Source: Pseudomonadales bacterium (GTDB taxonomy: Bacteria > Pseudomonadota > Gammaproteobacteria > Pseudomonadales > Azotimanducaceae). From it: a DNA stretch of 64,000 nt. Positions within the stretch are counted from its first letter, which is position 1. The number at the start of each line of letters is the position of its first letter. Both the position numbers and the translations under genes were made by a program. This document shows positions 43,436-52,793 of the stretch, in pieces. The notes below the pieces were generated by a model. The model was not told where the DNA came from. It searched no databases and worked only from the letters and a program-made list of their open reading frames with translations. The stretch covers positions 1 to 64,000 of the forward strand of contig JANQKS010000067.1 of assembly GCA_028281005.1 (NCBI GenBank), in the 5' to 3' direction.

Positions 43436-46042
43436 GTGAGTTTAGAAAGCAAACACGCGCTGCATCATCTCGAAGCACCACTGCGTGAAGACGTACGCCG
43501 TCTTGGCGAGCTGCTCGGCGAAAGCATCGCTGCGGACCGGGGAGCCGCGTTTCTGGCGCAAATCGAAGAAGTTCGCGCGTTGGCAAAAGCGGCGCGCAGC
43601 GGTGCAGATGCCGATTGGCAGCGCCTCAGTCAGTTCCTTGCCGCCATTCCCACAGAAGAGATGGTGGATGTAGCCCGCGCCTTCAATCAATTTCTCAATC
43701 TTGCCAACATTGCCGAGCAGCACCACCTTACCCGCCCACAACAGGACCAAGCGGTACAACTCACGCTGCCGGACCATGCCGATTTACAAACGACCCTGGC
43801 AAACCTCGACATCGAGCTGGTGTTGACTGCGCACCCCACCGAGGTGTTGCGCCGCACCATGATCCAGAAATACGACGCCATCGCCGAGCTGTTGTGGGCG
43901 CGGGATCTAGAAGGCAAAGCCGCCACCAACGAACAAGACCTACGCCGCCTCATCGCCGAAGCCTGGCACACCGATGAAATCCGTCAGACGCGTCCCACGC
44001 CACAGGATGAAGCACGCTGGGGATTTGCCGTGCTAGAGAGCTCACTGTGGCATGCGTTACCCGACTTTTTGCGTGAACTCGATACAGCGATGGTGGAGCG
44101 CGGTTTGCACCCACTACCACTAGATGCCGCACCGATCCGCTTTGCCACCTGGATGGGCGGTGATCGGGATGGCAACCCCAACGTCACAGCAGCGGTCACC
44201 GCCGAAGTGTTAATGTTAGCCCGCTGGATGGCAGCCGATTTATTCCTGCGTGACGTGGACGACCTACAGGCTTCACTGTCCATGCGTCGCTGCAGTGATG
44301 AATTGCGTGCCGAGGTCGGAGAGTCTGTCGAACCGTATCGCGCGTTGTTGAAACAAGTTCGCGAACGACTGCTGCGCACACGTGAGTGGGCGGCGGAGCC
44401 ACCCGGCACCGAGGTGGCACACGATGACATCTACTACACCGGTGAACAACTCATGGCGCCGCTGTTGTTATGCCATCGTTCGTTGCTCAACTGCGGCATG
44501 CGCGAAATTGCCAATGGTCCGTTGCTGGATACCCTGCGGCGCGTCCATGCATTTGGGGTCAATCTGGTGCGACTCGATGTCCGCCAGGATGCGGCCCGCC
44601 ATACCGAGGTGCTGGACGAACTGACGCGTTATCTGGACATCTACCGTGGCGGCGCCAGCTACGCAGATTGGCCTGAAGCAGAGCGCCAGCAGTTTTTACT
44701 CACCGAGCTTGAAAACCGTCGCCCTCTGTTCCCATCCGTGTGGCCGGTGAGTGAGGAAGGTGCGGAAGTGCTTGAGACGTGCCGCACCATTGCACAGGGT
44801 GATGGCGCCGGTGTGGCCCAATATGTGATTTCCATGGCGACCAGCCCCAGTGACGTGTTGGCTGTGATTTTGCTGCTGCGCGAATGCGGCCTGCAACGCA
44901 ATCTGCCGGTGGTGCCCTTGTTTGAAACCCTGGCCGATCTGGAAGGAGCTACACAGAGTATCGACGCACTGTTGTCCATTCCCTGGTACCGCGCATATGT
45001 GAATGACTATCAACAGGTCATGATCGGCTACTCGGATTCCGCCAAAGACGCGGGGCAATTTGCCGCTGCCTGGGCGCAATACCAGGCACAAGAAAGGTTG
45101 GTGGCCGTGGCGCAGAGTCACGGCGTCCGTCTGGTTTTGTTTCACGGTCGTGGTGGGGCCGTGGGCCGTGGCGGTGGCCCGGCTCAAGAGGCCATCTTAT
45201 CTCAACCCCCCGGATCAGTTGCCGGCGCTTTGCGGGTCACGGAGCAAGGCGAGATGATTCGCTGGAAGCTGGGTTTGCCGCGGTTAGCACGCCAAAACCT
45301 GCGTCGTTACGTGTCCGCAACTTTGGCCGCCACCTTGTCACCACCGCCCGCCGCGAGTGAAACATGGCGGGAACGCATGGCTGCCATGTCCGATACCGCC
45401 GTCACGGCATACCGCGCTGTGGTGCGTGACGATGAAAATTTTGTCGCGCTACTGCGGGATCTCACGCCTGAGCAAGAGCTGGGTATTTTGGCCTTAGGCA
45501 GCCGCCCAGCACGCCGCAAACCCACCGCCGGTATCGCCAGCCTGCGCGCAATTCCTTGGGTCTTCGCGTGGACCCAGGTACGCCTCATGCTCCCCGCTTG
45601 GCTTGGCACTCACGTTGCGCTGCGCGACGCGATGCAAACTCACTCTGAACAGCTGCAGAGTATGCTCAACTGGCCGTTCTACCGCATGCAAACGGACATG
45701 CTGGAGATGGTGTTGGCCAAGGCAGATGTCGATTTGGCGCGCTACTATGCTCAGCGCCTCACGGATGGGCGCCAACAACAAAGCGTGGAGGAGTTATGTC
45801 AGGCGTTACGCGGTCTGACCGAAGATCTGTTGAAGTTAAAAGGGCAACCCCACTTGCTGGCGGACGACCCAGGTCTCGCAGAGTCGCTCAATGTGCGCAA
45901 TACCTATCTCGACCCTCTGCATCTGCTACAAGCCGAGCTGCTGGCACGTTGGCGCAACAAAAGCGTGGACGCAGAAGCGGTGGAGCTGGCCCTCAAGGTC
46001 ACCATGGCCGGTATCGCCAGCGGCTTGCGCAACACCGGCTAA
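43436..46042 (+). CDS. ppc: Phosphoenolpyruvate carboxylase
   Basis: About 868 residues from the GTG at 43436, which has AAAAGGAG 7 bases before it; the track start at 43397 lacks a site. It fixes bicarbonate to PEP, giving oxaloacetate to refill the TCA cycle. Key motifs are LTAHPTEVLRRT (catalytic His at about 135), NLVRLDVRQDAARH, VMIGYSDSAKDAGQ with the catalytic Lys, and the VLFHGRGGAVGRGGGPAQEAI loop with PEP-binding Arg residues. The usual C-terminal end RNTG is intact. Length fits the 870-890 norm. It works with the isocitrate dehydrogenase encoded earlier in the window only in the general sense of central metabolism. Confidence 0.95.
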   Translation: MSLESKHALHHLEAPLREDVRRLGELLGESIAADRGAAFLAQIEEVRALAKAARSGADADWQRLSQFLAAIPTEEMVDVARAFNQFLNLANIAEQHHLTRPQQDQAVQLTLPDHADLQTTLANLDIELVLTAHPTEVLRRTMIQKYDAIAELLWARDLEGKAATNEQDLRRLIAEAWHTDEIRQTRPTPQDEARWGFAVLESSLWHALPDFLRELDTAMVERGLHPLPLDAAPIRFATWMGGDRDGNPNVTAAVTAEVLMLARWMAADLFLRDVDDLQASLSMRRCSDELRAEVGESVEPYRALLKQVRERLLRTREWAAEPPGTEVAHDDIYYTGEQLMAPLLLCHRSLLNCGMREIANGPLLDTLRRVHAFGVNLVRLDVRQDAARHTEVLDELTRYLDIYRGGASYADWPEAERQQFLLTELENRRPLFPSVWPVSEEGAEVLETCRTIAQGDGAGVAQYVISMATSPSDVLAVILLLRECGLQRNLPVVPLFETLADLEGATQSIDALLSIPWYRAYVNDYQQVMIGYSDSAKDAGQFAAAWAQYQAQERLVAVAQSHGVRLVLFHGRGGAVGRGGGPAQEAILSQPPGSVAGALRVTEQGEMIRWKLGLPRLARQNLRRYVSATLAATLSPPPAASETWRERMAAMSDTAVTAYRAVVRDDENFVALLRDLTPEQELGILALGSRPARRKPTAGIASLRAIPWVFAWTQVRLMLPAWLGTHVALRDAMQTHSEQLQSMLNWPFYRMQTDMLEMVLAKADVDLARYYAQRLTDGRQQQSVEELCQALRGLTEDLLKLKGQPHLLADDPGLAESLNVRNTYLDPLHLLQAELLARWRNKSVDAEAVELALKVTMAGIASGLRNTG

Positions 46043-46059
46043 CACCAGCACACGCCAAG

Positions 46060-47421
46060 CTACAGCATAAAACCCACCGGTAAACCGGAGCCCGGCGCAT
46101 AGAACCGGCTGATGTTCGGCAGTACAACATCAAGGTCCGCCGACGAAACGCCAAACCACAGGGCTAGCTCCGCGTAAAACTCATCCACGCTGGTAGTGGG
46201 AATGAAGCGGCCGCGGCCGACGTCCAGCGGGTTGCCCGGGTCAATTTCGGGATAAGCACCGTATACCTCACGACCGGCAACCGCACCCCCCATCACCAGG
46301 TTGTGCCCGCCCCAACCGTGATCGGAACCTTTGCCATTGGAAGTTAAGGTGCGGCCAAAATCAGAAATGGTGAAAGTCGTTACACGATCGTTCACACCCA
46401 TTTCATTCATGGCCGCGTGAAACTCTGCCAAACCACGGCTCACCACCGGCAACATAGCTTCCTGCTGCGGAATCACATCATCGTGATGATCCCAACCGCC
46501 AAAGGTAATAAAGAATGTCTGCCGCGGGGCGTTGAGCTGATCGGAGACGCTTACGATGCGCGCAATTTGCGCCAGCGCTTCAGAAAAGGGGCCACCTGAG
46601 AACGTCGTATTAAGTACCTGGGCGCTGTCCAAAGCCTCGGTCACTAATTGCGCTGAATCGATGGAGTGACGGAGCTGCGCTGCGTAACTACGGCGAAACG
46701 GATCGTCGTAATCGGCGGCTAACATGGCATTTAGCGCGGTGGTAAACACACTGCTGCCGTCATCGTCGGTTTCGTAACCGGCAACCTGACGGGCACCTTC
46801 AGTGGCATCAATACTGTAACTGGTCACGCCAACCCCGGTTTGGAACACATTGGTGCCCGACAAGGACACATTCATCGAGATGGGTGCGGTGGGTAATCCC
46901 GGCGCCAATACATCAGCCATACGTCCGGCGACACCGGTGGCGATGCGCTGGTCCGGTACCGAGGTTTGCCACTGGGCAATCTGGTCCGCATGAGAAAACA
47001 GACCCAACGGCAAACGCACGCTGCCGCTGTTGTAGGCGGCACGGCTGGTGGGTTCAGCGAGCGGACCGACATTGGCAATAAAGGCTAAGTCTCCTGCATC
47101 GAACAGCTGCTGCACTTCAGGCATGCCAGGGTGCAACGCCATTTGCCGTCCATCAGCACCGCTGTAGTTCAGCGGTAACAAATCCCCTTGCGCTAACGCC
47201 AAATCCGAGCGCATCGCCGCGTACGCGTCGTAGCGCGGCGCGTCATAGGGCACCAACATGTTGAACGAATCCGCCCCGCCCGCCAGCAATATACACACCA
47301 GCGCTTGGTAGTCTGTGGCCGGCGCCGCGGTGGCTACCCTCGCAACAGAACCCAGCTGGGTTGCGGCGAGCAGCGATACACCGCTGTGGCTCAAAAACTG
47401 TCTGCGTGACCAGGTCTTCAT
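46060..47421 (-). CDS. DUF1501 Tat-exported protein
   Basis: A 453-residue protein with a twin-arginine signal (WSRRQFLSHSGVSLLAATQLG). The mature part matches DUF1501 (sulfatase-like alkaline phosphatase fold): LVCILLAGGADSFNMLVPYD, PRQTFFITFGGWDHHDDV, and TTFTISDFGRTLTSNGKGSDHGWGGHNLVMGG. The His/Asp residues in the last motifs suit a metal site. The ATG overlaps the stop of the DUF1800 gene by 4 bases. DUF1501/DUF1800 pairs are widespread neighbours whose joint substrate is not known. The operon also includes sigma and LTxxQ genes. Confidence 0.88.
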   Translation of the reverse strand: MKTWSRRQFLSHSGVSLLAATQLGSVARVATAAPATDYQALVCILLAGGADSFNMLVPYDAPRYDAYAAMRSDLALAQGDLLPLNYSGADGRQMALHPGMPEVQQLFDAGDLAFIANVGPLAEPTSRAAYNSGSVRLPLGLFSHADQIAQWQTSVPDQRIATGVAGRMADVLAPGLPTAPISMNVSLSGTNVFQTGVGVTSYSIDATEGARQVAGYETDDDGSSVFTTALNAMLAADYDDPFRRSYAAQLRHSIDSAQLVTEALDSAQVLNTTFSGGPFSEALAQIARIVSVSDQLNAPRQTFFITFGGWDHHDDVIPQQEAMLPVVSRGLAEFHAAMNEMGVNDRVTTFTISDFGRTLTSNGKGSDHGWGGHNLVMGGAVAGREVYGAYPEIDPGNPLDVGRGRFIPTTSVDEFYAELALWFGVSSADLDVVLPNISRFYAPGSGLPVGFML

Positions 47422-49088
47422 GATGGATTCCCCTGCACGGCATAAGCCGGTGATGACAACGCCAGGTAAAGGGCCACCTGCGTGCGTAAGGTCAGGTCGC
47501 CGCTCAATGGTTCTAACCCGGTACGAATGGCATCGCGCGTGACGTCGTCCATGGCGCCGGCAAAAAACACCAGGTCGATGCGGTCCAACAGCGCATCCGG
47601 GGTCGCTGCCAGCGCTTCATACGCGCTTAGATCCAGGGTGATGTCGGCAAAGTCATCCGGCGTGTCGATGGACTGCTCACCAAACAGGGCGTAGGCGATT
47701 AGATTTGTCATGCCAGCGATGGTTGAGTCGTTGGTGATCTGAAACTCCGGCGCCACCAAACCGGAATTACCCAACTCTCCAGCCGGGGTAAAGTTCGGCA
47801 AATAGAAATTAAACACGCTGGGCGCGCTCATCACATGTTGCTGAGTCAGAAACTGCACAACGAACCCATAACCCGGCCAGGTACCATCGGAACTGGCAAC
47901 GTCGAGCCCGCGATTAAGGGCTAAGTAACGCAAAAACGGCTCACGGAGCTTTACGCCGTCGCTCGCTTCCGGATCGAGCAACACCGCTCTCAGCACCGTC
48001 GTCATGTCGCCGCGCGGCGTGGTGCCATCACCGTCAAAAGCGGCGCTCACGCGGGCAACATATTCCGGTGAAGGGTTGGAAGTGACTAACCGCTGTATCA
48101 ATTGTTTACCGATGAACGGCCCCACGTTGGGGTGGTTAAACAAGTTATCCAACGCATCATCAATGTCCTCCAGACCCGTCTGCCCCGCTGGGACCACGGC
48201 GCCGTTGAGTAAATATTTCTCACCAGGTTCGTGATAATCCTCAAACATGATCATCGGCACTTCCAACACCGGCGCTTCACGGCCGAAAAACGGTATGCCG
48301 TTGTAGGTGCTTTGGCCGTAACTCAGACCGGTGAAAATTTTCGAAAACTCACGTATCTCTGCATTGCCGTAGGTGGGAATTGGGTTGCCGCTGCCGTCGA
48401 GGCGCTGAGTGCCGTCGGGGTTCAGCTCAAACAGCCCGATGGAAAACAGCTGCATAACCTCCCGAGCATAGTTTTCATCCGGAAAAGTGTTGGTCACGGG
48501 ATTGAAGCGGGCATTGTTAACGTGACTCAAATACAGGCCCATTACCGGATGCAAGGTGACCGCGCGCAATAAATCCCGGAAATTGCCAAATGCGTGAGTC
48601 AACAACATGTCGTAGTAACTCGACAACCCAAGCGGGTTGATGAAAATCATGTCGACGTTGTCACTCACCACAAAAATCTGGCTCAGCGCGTAGGCCGTCA
48701 ATTGACGTAGCTGATCCGGCGCGGTTAACGCCTGCTCGTAAAAGGCAAATCTTCGAAACGTGCCGGGGCTGGGGGTGGCGTTGATGTCGTAGCCGTATTC
48801 ATCGATATAACGGCGCACCACTGGTTCGTGCAGAGTGGCTGGCAGATTAAGCTGCTGCTCTAGCCAAGCATCGCTACCCATGTCCGCGGCCGTGTAAATG
48901 TCGTCGTACGAGGGACCAAACGTGGTCAGGCTCAGCAGTTTGGAAGCTTGCTGCAGCTCAGCGGCTGTGGGTTCCGGGTCCGGAGGTGGAGGTGCGGGTG
49001 CTTGGCCACCACCACCGCCACCACCTCCACCGCCGCCACAGGCGAACAGGGTGGTGGATATCAAGATCAGTACCAGTGTTCTCATCAT
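47418..49088 (-). CDS. DUF1800 lipoprotein
   Basis: A 556-residue exported protein with a likely lipobox (LFAC, Cys at about residue 17) and then a run of 11 Gly and a Pro-rich linker. The DUF1800 part includes ASKLLSLTTFGPSYDDIYTA, LRQLTAYALSQIFVVSD, NENYAREVMQLFSIGLFELNPDG-type sequence and FIGKQLIQRLVTSNPSPEYVARV. DUF1800 proteins pair with DUF1501 and may act on an envelope polymer; biochemical role unknown. The Gly tract probably works as a flexible tether. Just upstream of the ATG lie four copies of an octamer that also form the ribosome-binding region. The start is ATGATG, so the first or second ATG may be used. Confidence 0.87.
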   Translation of the reverse strand: MMRTLVLILISTTLFACGGGGGGGGGGGQAPAPPPPDPEPTAAELQQASKLLSLTTFGPSYDDIYTAADMGSDAWLEQQLNLPATLHEPVVRRYIDEYGYDINATPSPGTFRRFAFYEQALTAPDQLRQLTAYALSQIFVVSDNVDMIFINPLGLSSYYDMLLTHAFGNFRDLLRAVTLHPVMGLYLSHVNNARFNPVTNTFPDENYAREVMQLFSIGLFELNPDGTQRLDGSGNPIPTYGNAEIREFSKIFTGLSYGQSTYNGIPFFGREAPVLEVPMIMFEDYHEPGEKYLLNGAVVPAGQTGLEDIDDALDNLFNHPNVGPFIGKQLIQRLVTSNPSPEYVARVSAAFDGDGTTPRGDMTTVLRAVLLDPEASDGVKLREPFLRYLALNRGLDVASSDGTWPGYGFVVQFLTQQHVMSAPSVFNFYLPNFTPAGELGNSGLVAPEFQITNDSTIAGMTNLIAYALFGEQSIDTPDDFADITLDLSAYEALAATPDALLDRIDLVFFAGAMDDVTRDAIRTGLEPLSGDLTLRTQVALYLALSSPAYAVQGNPS

Positions 49089-49090
49089 CC

Positions 49091-49122
49091 TACCTTCCTA
49101 CCTTCCTACCTTCCTACCTTCC
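49091..49122 (-). repeat. Octamer microsatellite at ribosome-binding region
   Basis: TACCTTCC is repeated four times exactly on the plus strand (GGAAGGTA on the coding strand), ending 2 bases before the start codon of the DUF1800 gene. Each unit contains a GGAAGG or AAGG Shine-Dalgarno-like core. Copy-number change would shift RBS spacing and may vary translation. Adjacent degenerate units (AATCCTCC, CATCTTCC) continue upstream. Confidence 0.8.
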
Positions 49123-49145
49123 AATCCTCCCATCTTCCTCTCTTA

Positions 49146-49610
49146 CTATCCGCCAAGATTGGCCAACTGCTCGGCGCGGCGGGCTTGCAGCAGCGTGACC
49201 TGTTCCGGCGTGAGAAGGTTGCGCAGCCTTATCAATAGCCGCATCTGCTCCAGCTTGATCTCGTTTTCCGTATCCACTGCTTTCTTGGCCAAGGCGATGG
49301 CGCGGTCTTCGTCTATGTCTGTCTCATCCAAGACTTCTATGAGCTCAAAGTAAGCGGTCTGCATTTCCCATTGATGCCCGGCCACCGCCTGTTGCACACC
49401 CACCACCAGCTCGCCAATCCTTTTATTCTGCGCGGCCGTTAAGCCAATTTCCGTGCGATGAGCCATGATTAACTCTATCGGTAGCAAACGACCGTCAAAC
49501 GGATCCGCTTCCTCTTCGGCAAACACCACCGACGGCATCGTCAGGGTGCTCAGCAGCGCCATTCCCAACACGGCCATTTTGCAGCGATTTACTAAGCTGA
49601 CTACATCCAT
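49146..49610 (-). CDS. Spy/CpxP-like LTxxQ periplasmic protein
   Basis: A 154-residue protein with a signal peptide (KMAVLGMALLSTLTMPSVVFAEE). The mature part is helical and acidic with two LTxxQ motifs typical of Spy, CpxP and ZraP: GLTAAQNKRIGELVV and LLTPEQVTLLQARRAEQLANLGG. These proteins hold unfolded or metal-stressed proteins or control sensors in the periplasm. It begins 10 bases before the end of the preceding anti-sigma-like gene, so all are coupled. I infer it is a stress-sensing or buffering partner for the sigma/anti-sigma pair. Confidence 0.8.
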   Translation of the reverse strand: MDVVSLVNRCKMAVLGMALLSTLTMPSVVFAEEEADPFDGRLLPIELIMAHRTEIGLTAAQNKRIGELVVGVQQAVAGHQWEMQTAYFELIEVLDETDIDEDRAIALAKKAVDTENEIKLEQMRLLIRLRNLLTPEQVTLLQARRAEQLANLGG

Positions 49611-50113
49611 AAGTTCTTCTCCTCAAAGATCCGGTACGCGGCACGCGGATCCCCTAGATCCGGGAAGCCAAGTAGATTTGGGCTGGCAACGCCCGCCAGC
49701 CACTCATCGCTGGGCGCTTGCCAGCGGGTGGTGCGGCTGATGTCCGCCACCAGTTGTTGTTCGGTGATGGTGAGCGCCGCGGGTAACGCCGCTAGTACAG
49801 AGCTTTGCTCAGGGTTCTCCGACATGCCGCCATCCAGGTTAAAATAAAACACGATCGCCAACAGTGCTGCGGCAGCAGCACCCGTACCCGTCCAAGTCAG
49901 ACGCGGGCCGCGCAACAGATCTGCAAACCAAAAACTTGGTGGGGCCGTGGACACTTGTTCGTCACTTCGCGCAAGCTGTGTTTCTGCTTCACCCATCACC
50001 GCAGCGAAACTAGGTGCGTCGACATCCGCGCGTTGCGCGGTGAAATAGGCACGCACCTGCTCGTCCAACTGCGCCTCTGTGAGGCCAGCATTGTCCTTAT
50101 TGCCGATGGTCAT
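49601..50113 (-). CDS. Probable anti-sigma-like single-TM protein
   Basis: A 170-residue protein. The N-terminal 70 residues are soluble and hydrophilic (QLDEQVRAYFTAQRADVDAPS). They are followed by one TM helix (GTGAAAAALLAIVFYFNL at about 75-92) and a periplasmic C-terminal part (ITEQQLVADISRTTRWQAPSDEWLAG). This order, cytoplasmic, TM, periplasmic, right after an ECF sigma gene with which it overlaps by 17 bases, is what an anti-sigma factor shows, but I see no ZAS zinc motif (HxxxCxxC). The name is by position and topology only. Confidence 0.65.
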   Translation of the reverse strand: MTIGNKDNAGLTEAQLDEQVRAYFTAQRADVDAPSFAAVMGEAETQLARSDEQVSTAPPSFWFADLLRGPRLTWTGTGAAAAALLAIVFYFNLDGGMSENPEQSSVLAALPAALTITEQQLVADISRTTRWQAPSDEWLAGVASPNLLGFPDLGDPRAAYRIFEEKNLWM

Positions 50114-50705
50114 CGTTCTCCTTCAATTCCTTCATTTCCTGCAATTGCGAGCGTAACGTTTGTTTTGCCCGGTGGTAGTGGGTGCGCGCACTGCCTACAG
50201 ATATACCGAGGATGATGGCCACTTGTTCAAGGCTAAACTCCGCATCCACAACCAATTCCAAGACTTGTCTTTGGCGTTCCGGGAGTTGGATCATCGCGTT
50301 ACGCAGCAGCGGAGCGACTTGATCTGAGTTGAGTTTATCCGTTGGCTGCACGGTCTCAGGTAGCGCTGCATGGTCGTGTTGCAGGCGATCTGCCAATCCA
50401 CGCTGTTGCTGTTGCGTTCGCCAGTAGCGATGGGTGGTGTTTCGAACGACCGCAAACAACCACGTCTTTAGGCTGGCATCACCCGCGAAGCGCGCCGAGC
50501 CGTCCAACAGGGCAAGATAGGCTTGCTGCATCACTTCTTCCGCCGCCTGAGCGTCGTATTGGGTAAGCGACAATGCCCACCCGAAGGCACTATCGTGCAG
50601 CGCCGCCAGCGCCTGCCGGGAGACCTTTGGGTTGTTCTCAAATCCATCTTCTACCATGGCTGTGCCGTCAAACTTATCCCTTAGTGCCATAAACCCACAG
50701 GGCAT
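50097..50705 (-). CDS. ECF-type RNA polymerase sigma factor
   Basis: A 202-residue sigma-70 family protein of ECF size. Region 2 includes WALSLTQYDAQAAEEVMQQAYLALL and GDASLKTWLFAVVRNTTHRYWR, and region 4 reads QLPERQRQVLELVVDAEFSLEQVAIILGISVGSARTHYHRAKQTLR. It would direct polymerase to the promoters of its own operon and envelope stress genes. The start is uncertain: ATG codons at 50705, 50690 and 50657, none with a good ribosome-binding site. The next gene overlaps by 17 bases. Confidence 0.88.
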   Translation of the reverse strand: MPCGFMALRDKFDGTAMVEDGFENNPKVSRQALAALHDSAFGWALSLTQYDAQAAEEVMQQAYLALLDGSARFAGDASLKTWLFAVVRNTTHRYWRTQQQQRGLADRLQHDHAALPETVQPTDKLNSDQVAPLLRNAMIQLPERQRQVLELVVDAEFSLEQVAIILGISVGSARTHYHRAKQTLRSQLQEMKELKENDDHRQ

Positions 50706-50736
50706 ATGACAAAGGTTGTTAAGTTTTTGTAACGGC

Positions 50737-51144
50737 TCAGCCTGGCGATTCTGCGTTTAACGTACCATTGCCGGGTGTGATAAACAGCATGGTGGTTTCC
50801 GCATGCGGCCGCGCGGTGTGCCAGACACCAGCGGGGACCACCACATAACTACCTGGCGTATCCACACGCACCACCTTTTCAGCACCGTCCACCCACAGCA
50901 CAAAATCAGTATCACCTTGTAACAAAAACACCAACTCATCCCCTTCGGGATGGACTTCCCAGGTGAGCCAGGCTTCGGCAAAGCTGAAGCGCTGCGTCAG
51001 AATGTGGTCGGCAAAGTCCGGGAAGTGACTGCCCAAGTCTTCATAAAAGGTGGGGGTCACCGGTACACGTTGCACCATGCCGTCCGGTTTAAATACCGGT
51101 CGCTCACGGTCTAGGTCAAACGGCCCCACATGAGACGTTGCCAT
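50737..51144 (-). CDS. Cupin-domain protein
   Basis: About 135 residues from the ATG at 51144, preceded by GGAGGAAGGGAG; the longer form to 51219 has no site. The single cupin barrel is clear: EVHPEGDELVFLLQGDTDFVL (first motif, with His and Glu), then GSYVVVPAGVWHTARPHAETTMLFITPG (second motif with His). Cupins bind one metal and act as dioxygenases, isomerases or sensors. The gene lies 12 bases downstream (after 51232) of the amidase gene on the same strand but with an 87-base gap from its stop to this ATG, so it may be co-transcribed. Substrate unknown. Confidence 0.82.
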   Translation of the reverse strand: MATSHVGPFDLDRERPVFKPDGMVQRVPVTPTFYEDLGSHFPDFADHILTQRFSFAEAWLTWEVHPEGDELVFLLQGDTDFVLWVDGAEKVVRVDTPGSYVVVPAGVWHTARPHAETTMLFITPGNGTLNAESPG

Positions 51145-51231
51145 GCGTTTCTCCCTTCCTCCGTACGGCCTTGGAGCATAACAAAAAAGTGCTAGGCACA
51201 GCGCCCTCGCCGAGCCCAACAGTGTACCGCT

Positions 51232-52677
51232 TTAGGGGTAATCCGGCGGCGGCACAAAGCCGCCAATTTCTTGCGCCATCAAGCGCGCAAAATCGATGGT
51301 GACATAGTCGTTGAACTCAGCGCTTACCGCCTGCAGGCCGATGGGCAAACCGCTGCGCGAAGGACCGGTCGGAAACACCGTGCTCGGCAAGTGCGCCACG
51401 GTAATGGTGCCGGCCCAGAACAGCTGCTGAAAATAGTCCTGCTGTTCGTTATCGACGGTAATGGCGCGTTCTATATATCCGCTATGGTCATGCGGGAAAG
51501 CTTCAGTGGCCATCTGCGGGCACAGTAAAATGTCCCACTCACCAAAAAAAGTCTCCCACGCCTGGCGCAAGTGAAAGCGCCGGTTGTTGTAATCCAGCCA
51601 CTCACCGTGCTCCTGCACAGAAAAACGCACTAGATCTCCTTGCACCCCGGCATCTGGCGGCAACTCATTGCGCAGCTGCCGGTTCTGAGCCTTTTCCTCT
51701 TCGCTCAAACCTTGCGCCATGACCCCCCAAAGCAAACTTGAATAGATTTCGTAACTTTCGTCCAGGTCGATGTCCGGGCGGGCGCTGTCCGAGACGGTGG
51801 CGCCGAGCTTGGCCAGCAAATCACCCATGGCTTGCACGCGATCCGCAGTCTCCGCGGACACCGGGGCGCGCGGGTCGGTGGGCCAGATGGCCACCCGGTA
51901 TTCCGACAGCTTCGACTTCACAGGTTTGGGCAATTGTAATTGCCACCCGCGCCGGTCAGTACGCCCCGCCCCGGCTACGATATCCATAGACAATGCGAGA
52001 TCTTCAGCAGAGCGCGCCATGGGGCCAACCACCGCAATGTCCGCCGGTGCTAACCCTCCGGGTAAGGCGTGACCTTCATCGGAGACGATACCCCAAGTCG
52101 GCTTGTGCCCATAGATGCCGCAGAAGTGCGCGGGATTACGAATCGAACCGCCTATGTCTGAGCCAGCTTCCAGGCCTGTCAGACCCGCGGCCAGCGCCGC
52201 CGAAGAACCACCAGAGGAGCCGCCGGGCGTGCGACTTAAATCCCAAGGATTGTTCGTGGTTCCGTAGATGTCGTTGAAGCTCTGAAAATCACCGAGATTT
52301 AACGGCACATTGGTTTTGCCGAAAAACACCGCACCGGCTGCTTTCAGACGCTGCACCGAGTCGGCATCGCGGAGGGCAACATTGTCGCGGAACTCAGGTA
52401 TACCCCAGGTGGTGGGGAGCCCTTCGATGTCGTACGCCTCTTTGATCGTCATCGGTACGCCATGTAATGGCCCGAGAGGTTCACCCTTGGCCAGCGCTTC
52501 GTCAGCAGCGTCCGCCGCCTGCCTGCCGCGCTCAAAATCACGCACCACCACCGCATTTATTTGCTCGTCGTAACGCTCAACGCGATCAATGTATAAATCC
52601 GTTAGCTCCCTAGAGCTTACTTCCTTGCGCTGAATCGCTGCCGCCAGCTCAGTGGCTGAGGCATAAGCATCAATCAT
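51232..52677 (-). CDS. Amidase (amidase-signature family)
   Basis: A 481-residue hydrolase. The catalytic Lys lies in HGVPMTIKEAYD at about 78, and the Gly-Ser-rich signature GGSSGGSSAALAAG is at about 152-165. The nucleophile Ser lies in GSDIGGSIRNPAHFCG, with cis-Ser just before. It hydrolyses amide bonds of carboxamides, nitrile-derived amides or acyl-amino compounds; GatA is unlikely because of the neighbours and the absence of GatB/C. Start ATG at 52677 follows GAGGGGG at 5 bases. Substrate not predictable. Confidence 0.9.
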   Translation of the reverse strand: MIDAYASATELAAAIQRKEVSSRELTDLYIDRVERYDEQINAVVVRDFERGRQAADAADEALAKGEPLGPLHGVPMTIKEAYDIEGLPTTWGIPEFRDNVALRDADSVQRLKAAGAVFFGKTNVPLNLGDFQSFNDIYGTTNNPWDLSRTPGGSSGGSSAALAAGLTGLEAGSDIGGSIRNPAHFCGIYGHKPTWGIVSDEGHALPGGLAPADIAVVGPMARSAEDLALSMDIVAGAGRTDRRGWQLQLPKPVKSKLSEYRVAIWPTDPRAPVSAETADRVQAMGDLLAKLGATVSDSARPDIDLDESYEIYSSLLWGVMAQGLSEEEKAQNRQLRNELPPDAGVQGDLVRFSVQEHGEWLDYNNRRFHLRQAWETFFGEWDILLCPQMATEAFPHDHSGYIERAITVDNEQQDYFQQLFWAGTITVAHLPSTVFPTGPSRSGLPIGLQAVSAEFNDYVTIDFARLMAQEIGGFVPPPDYP

Positions 52678-52793
52678 GTCATCCCCCTCATCTGTGTTTC
52701 CTTACCCGCAAATCATGCCCACACATTGAAGCTTGCACAAGCGGATCGCTCACGCGGCTACCTATTCGAACTTTTTTCGTTTTTCTATAAAAA

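Noticed and set aside
48999-49040. GGT/CCACC-rich tract as a tandem DNA repeat
   Set aside because: It encodes the 11-Gly tether of the DUF1800 lipoprotein; imperfect codon repeats explain it.
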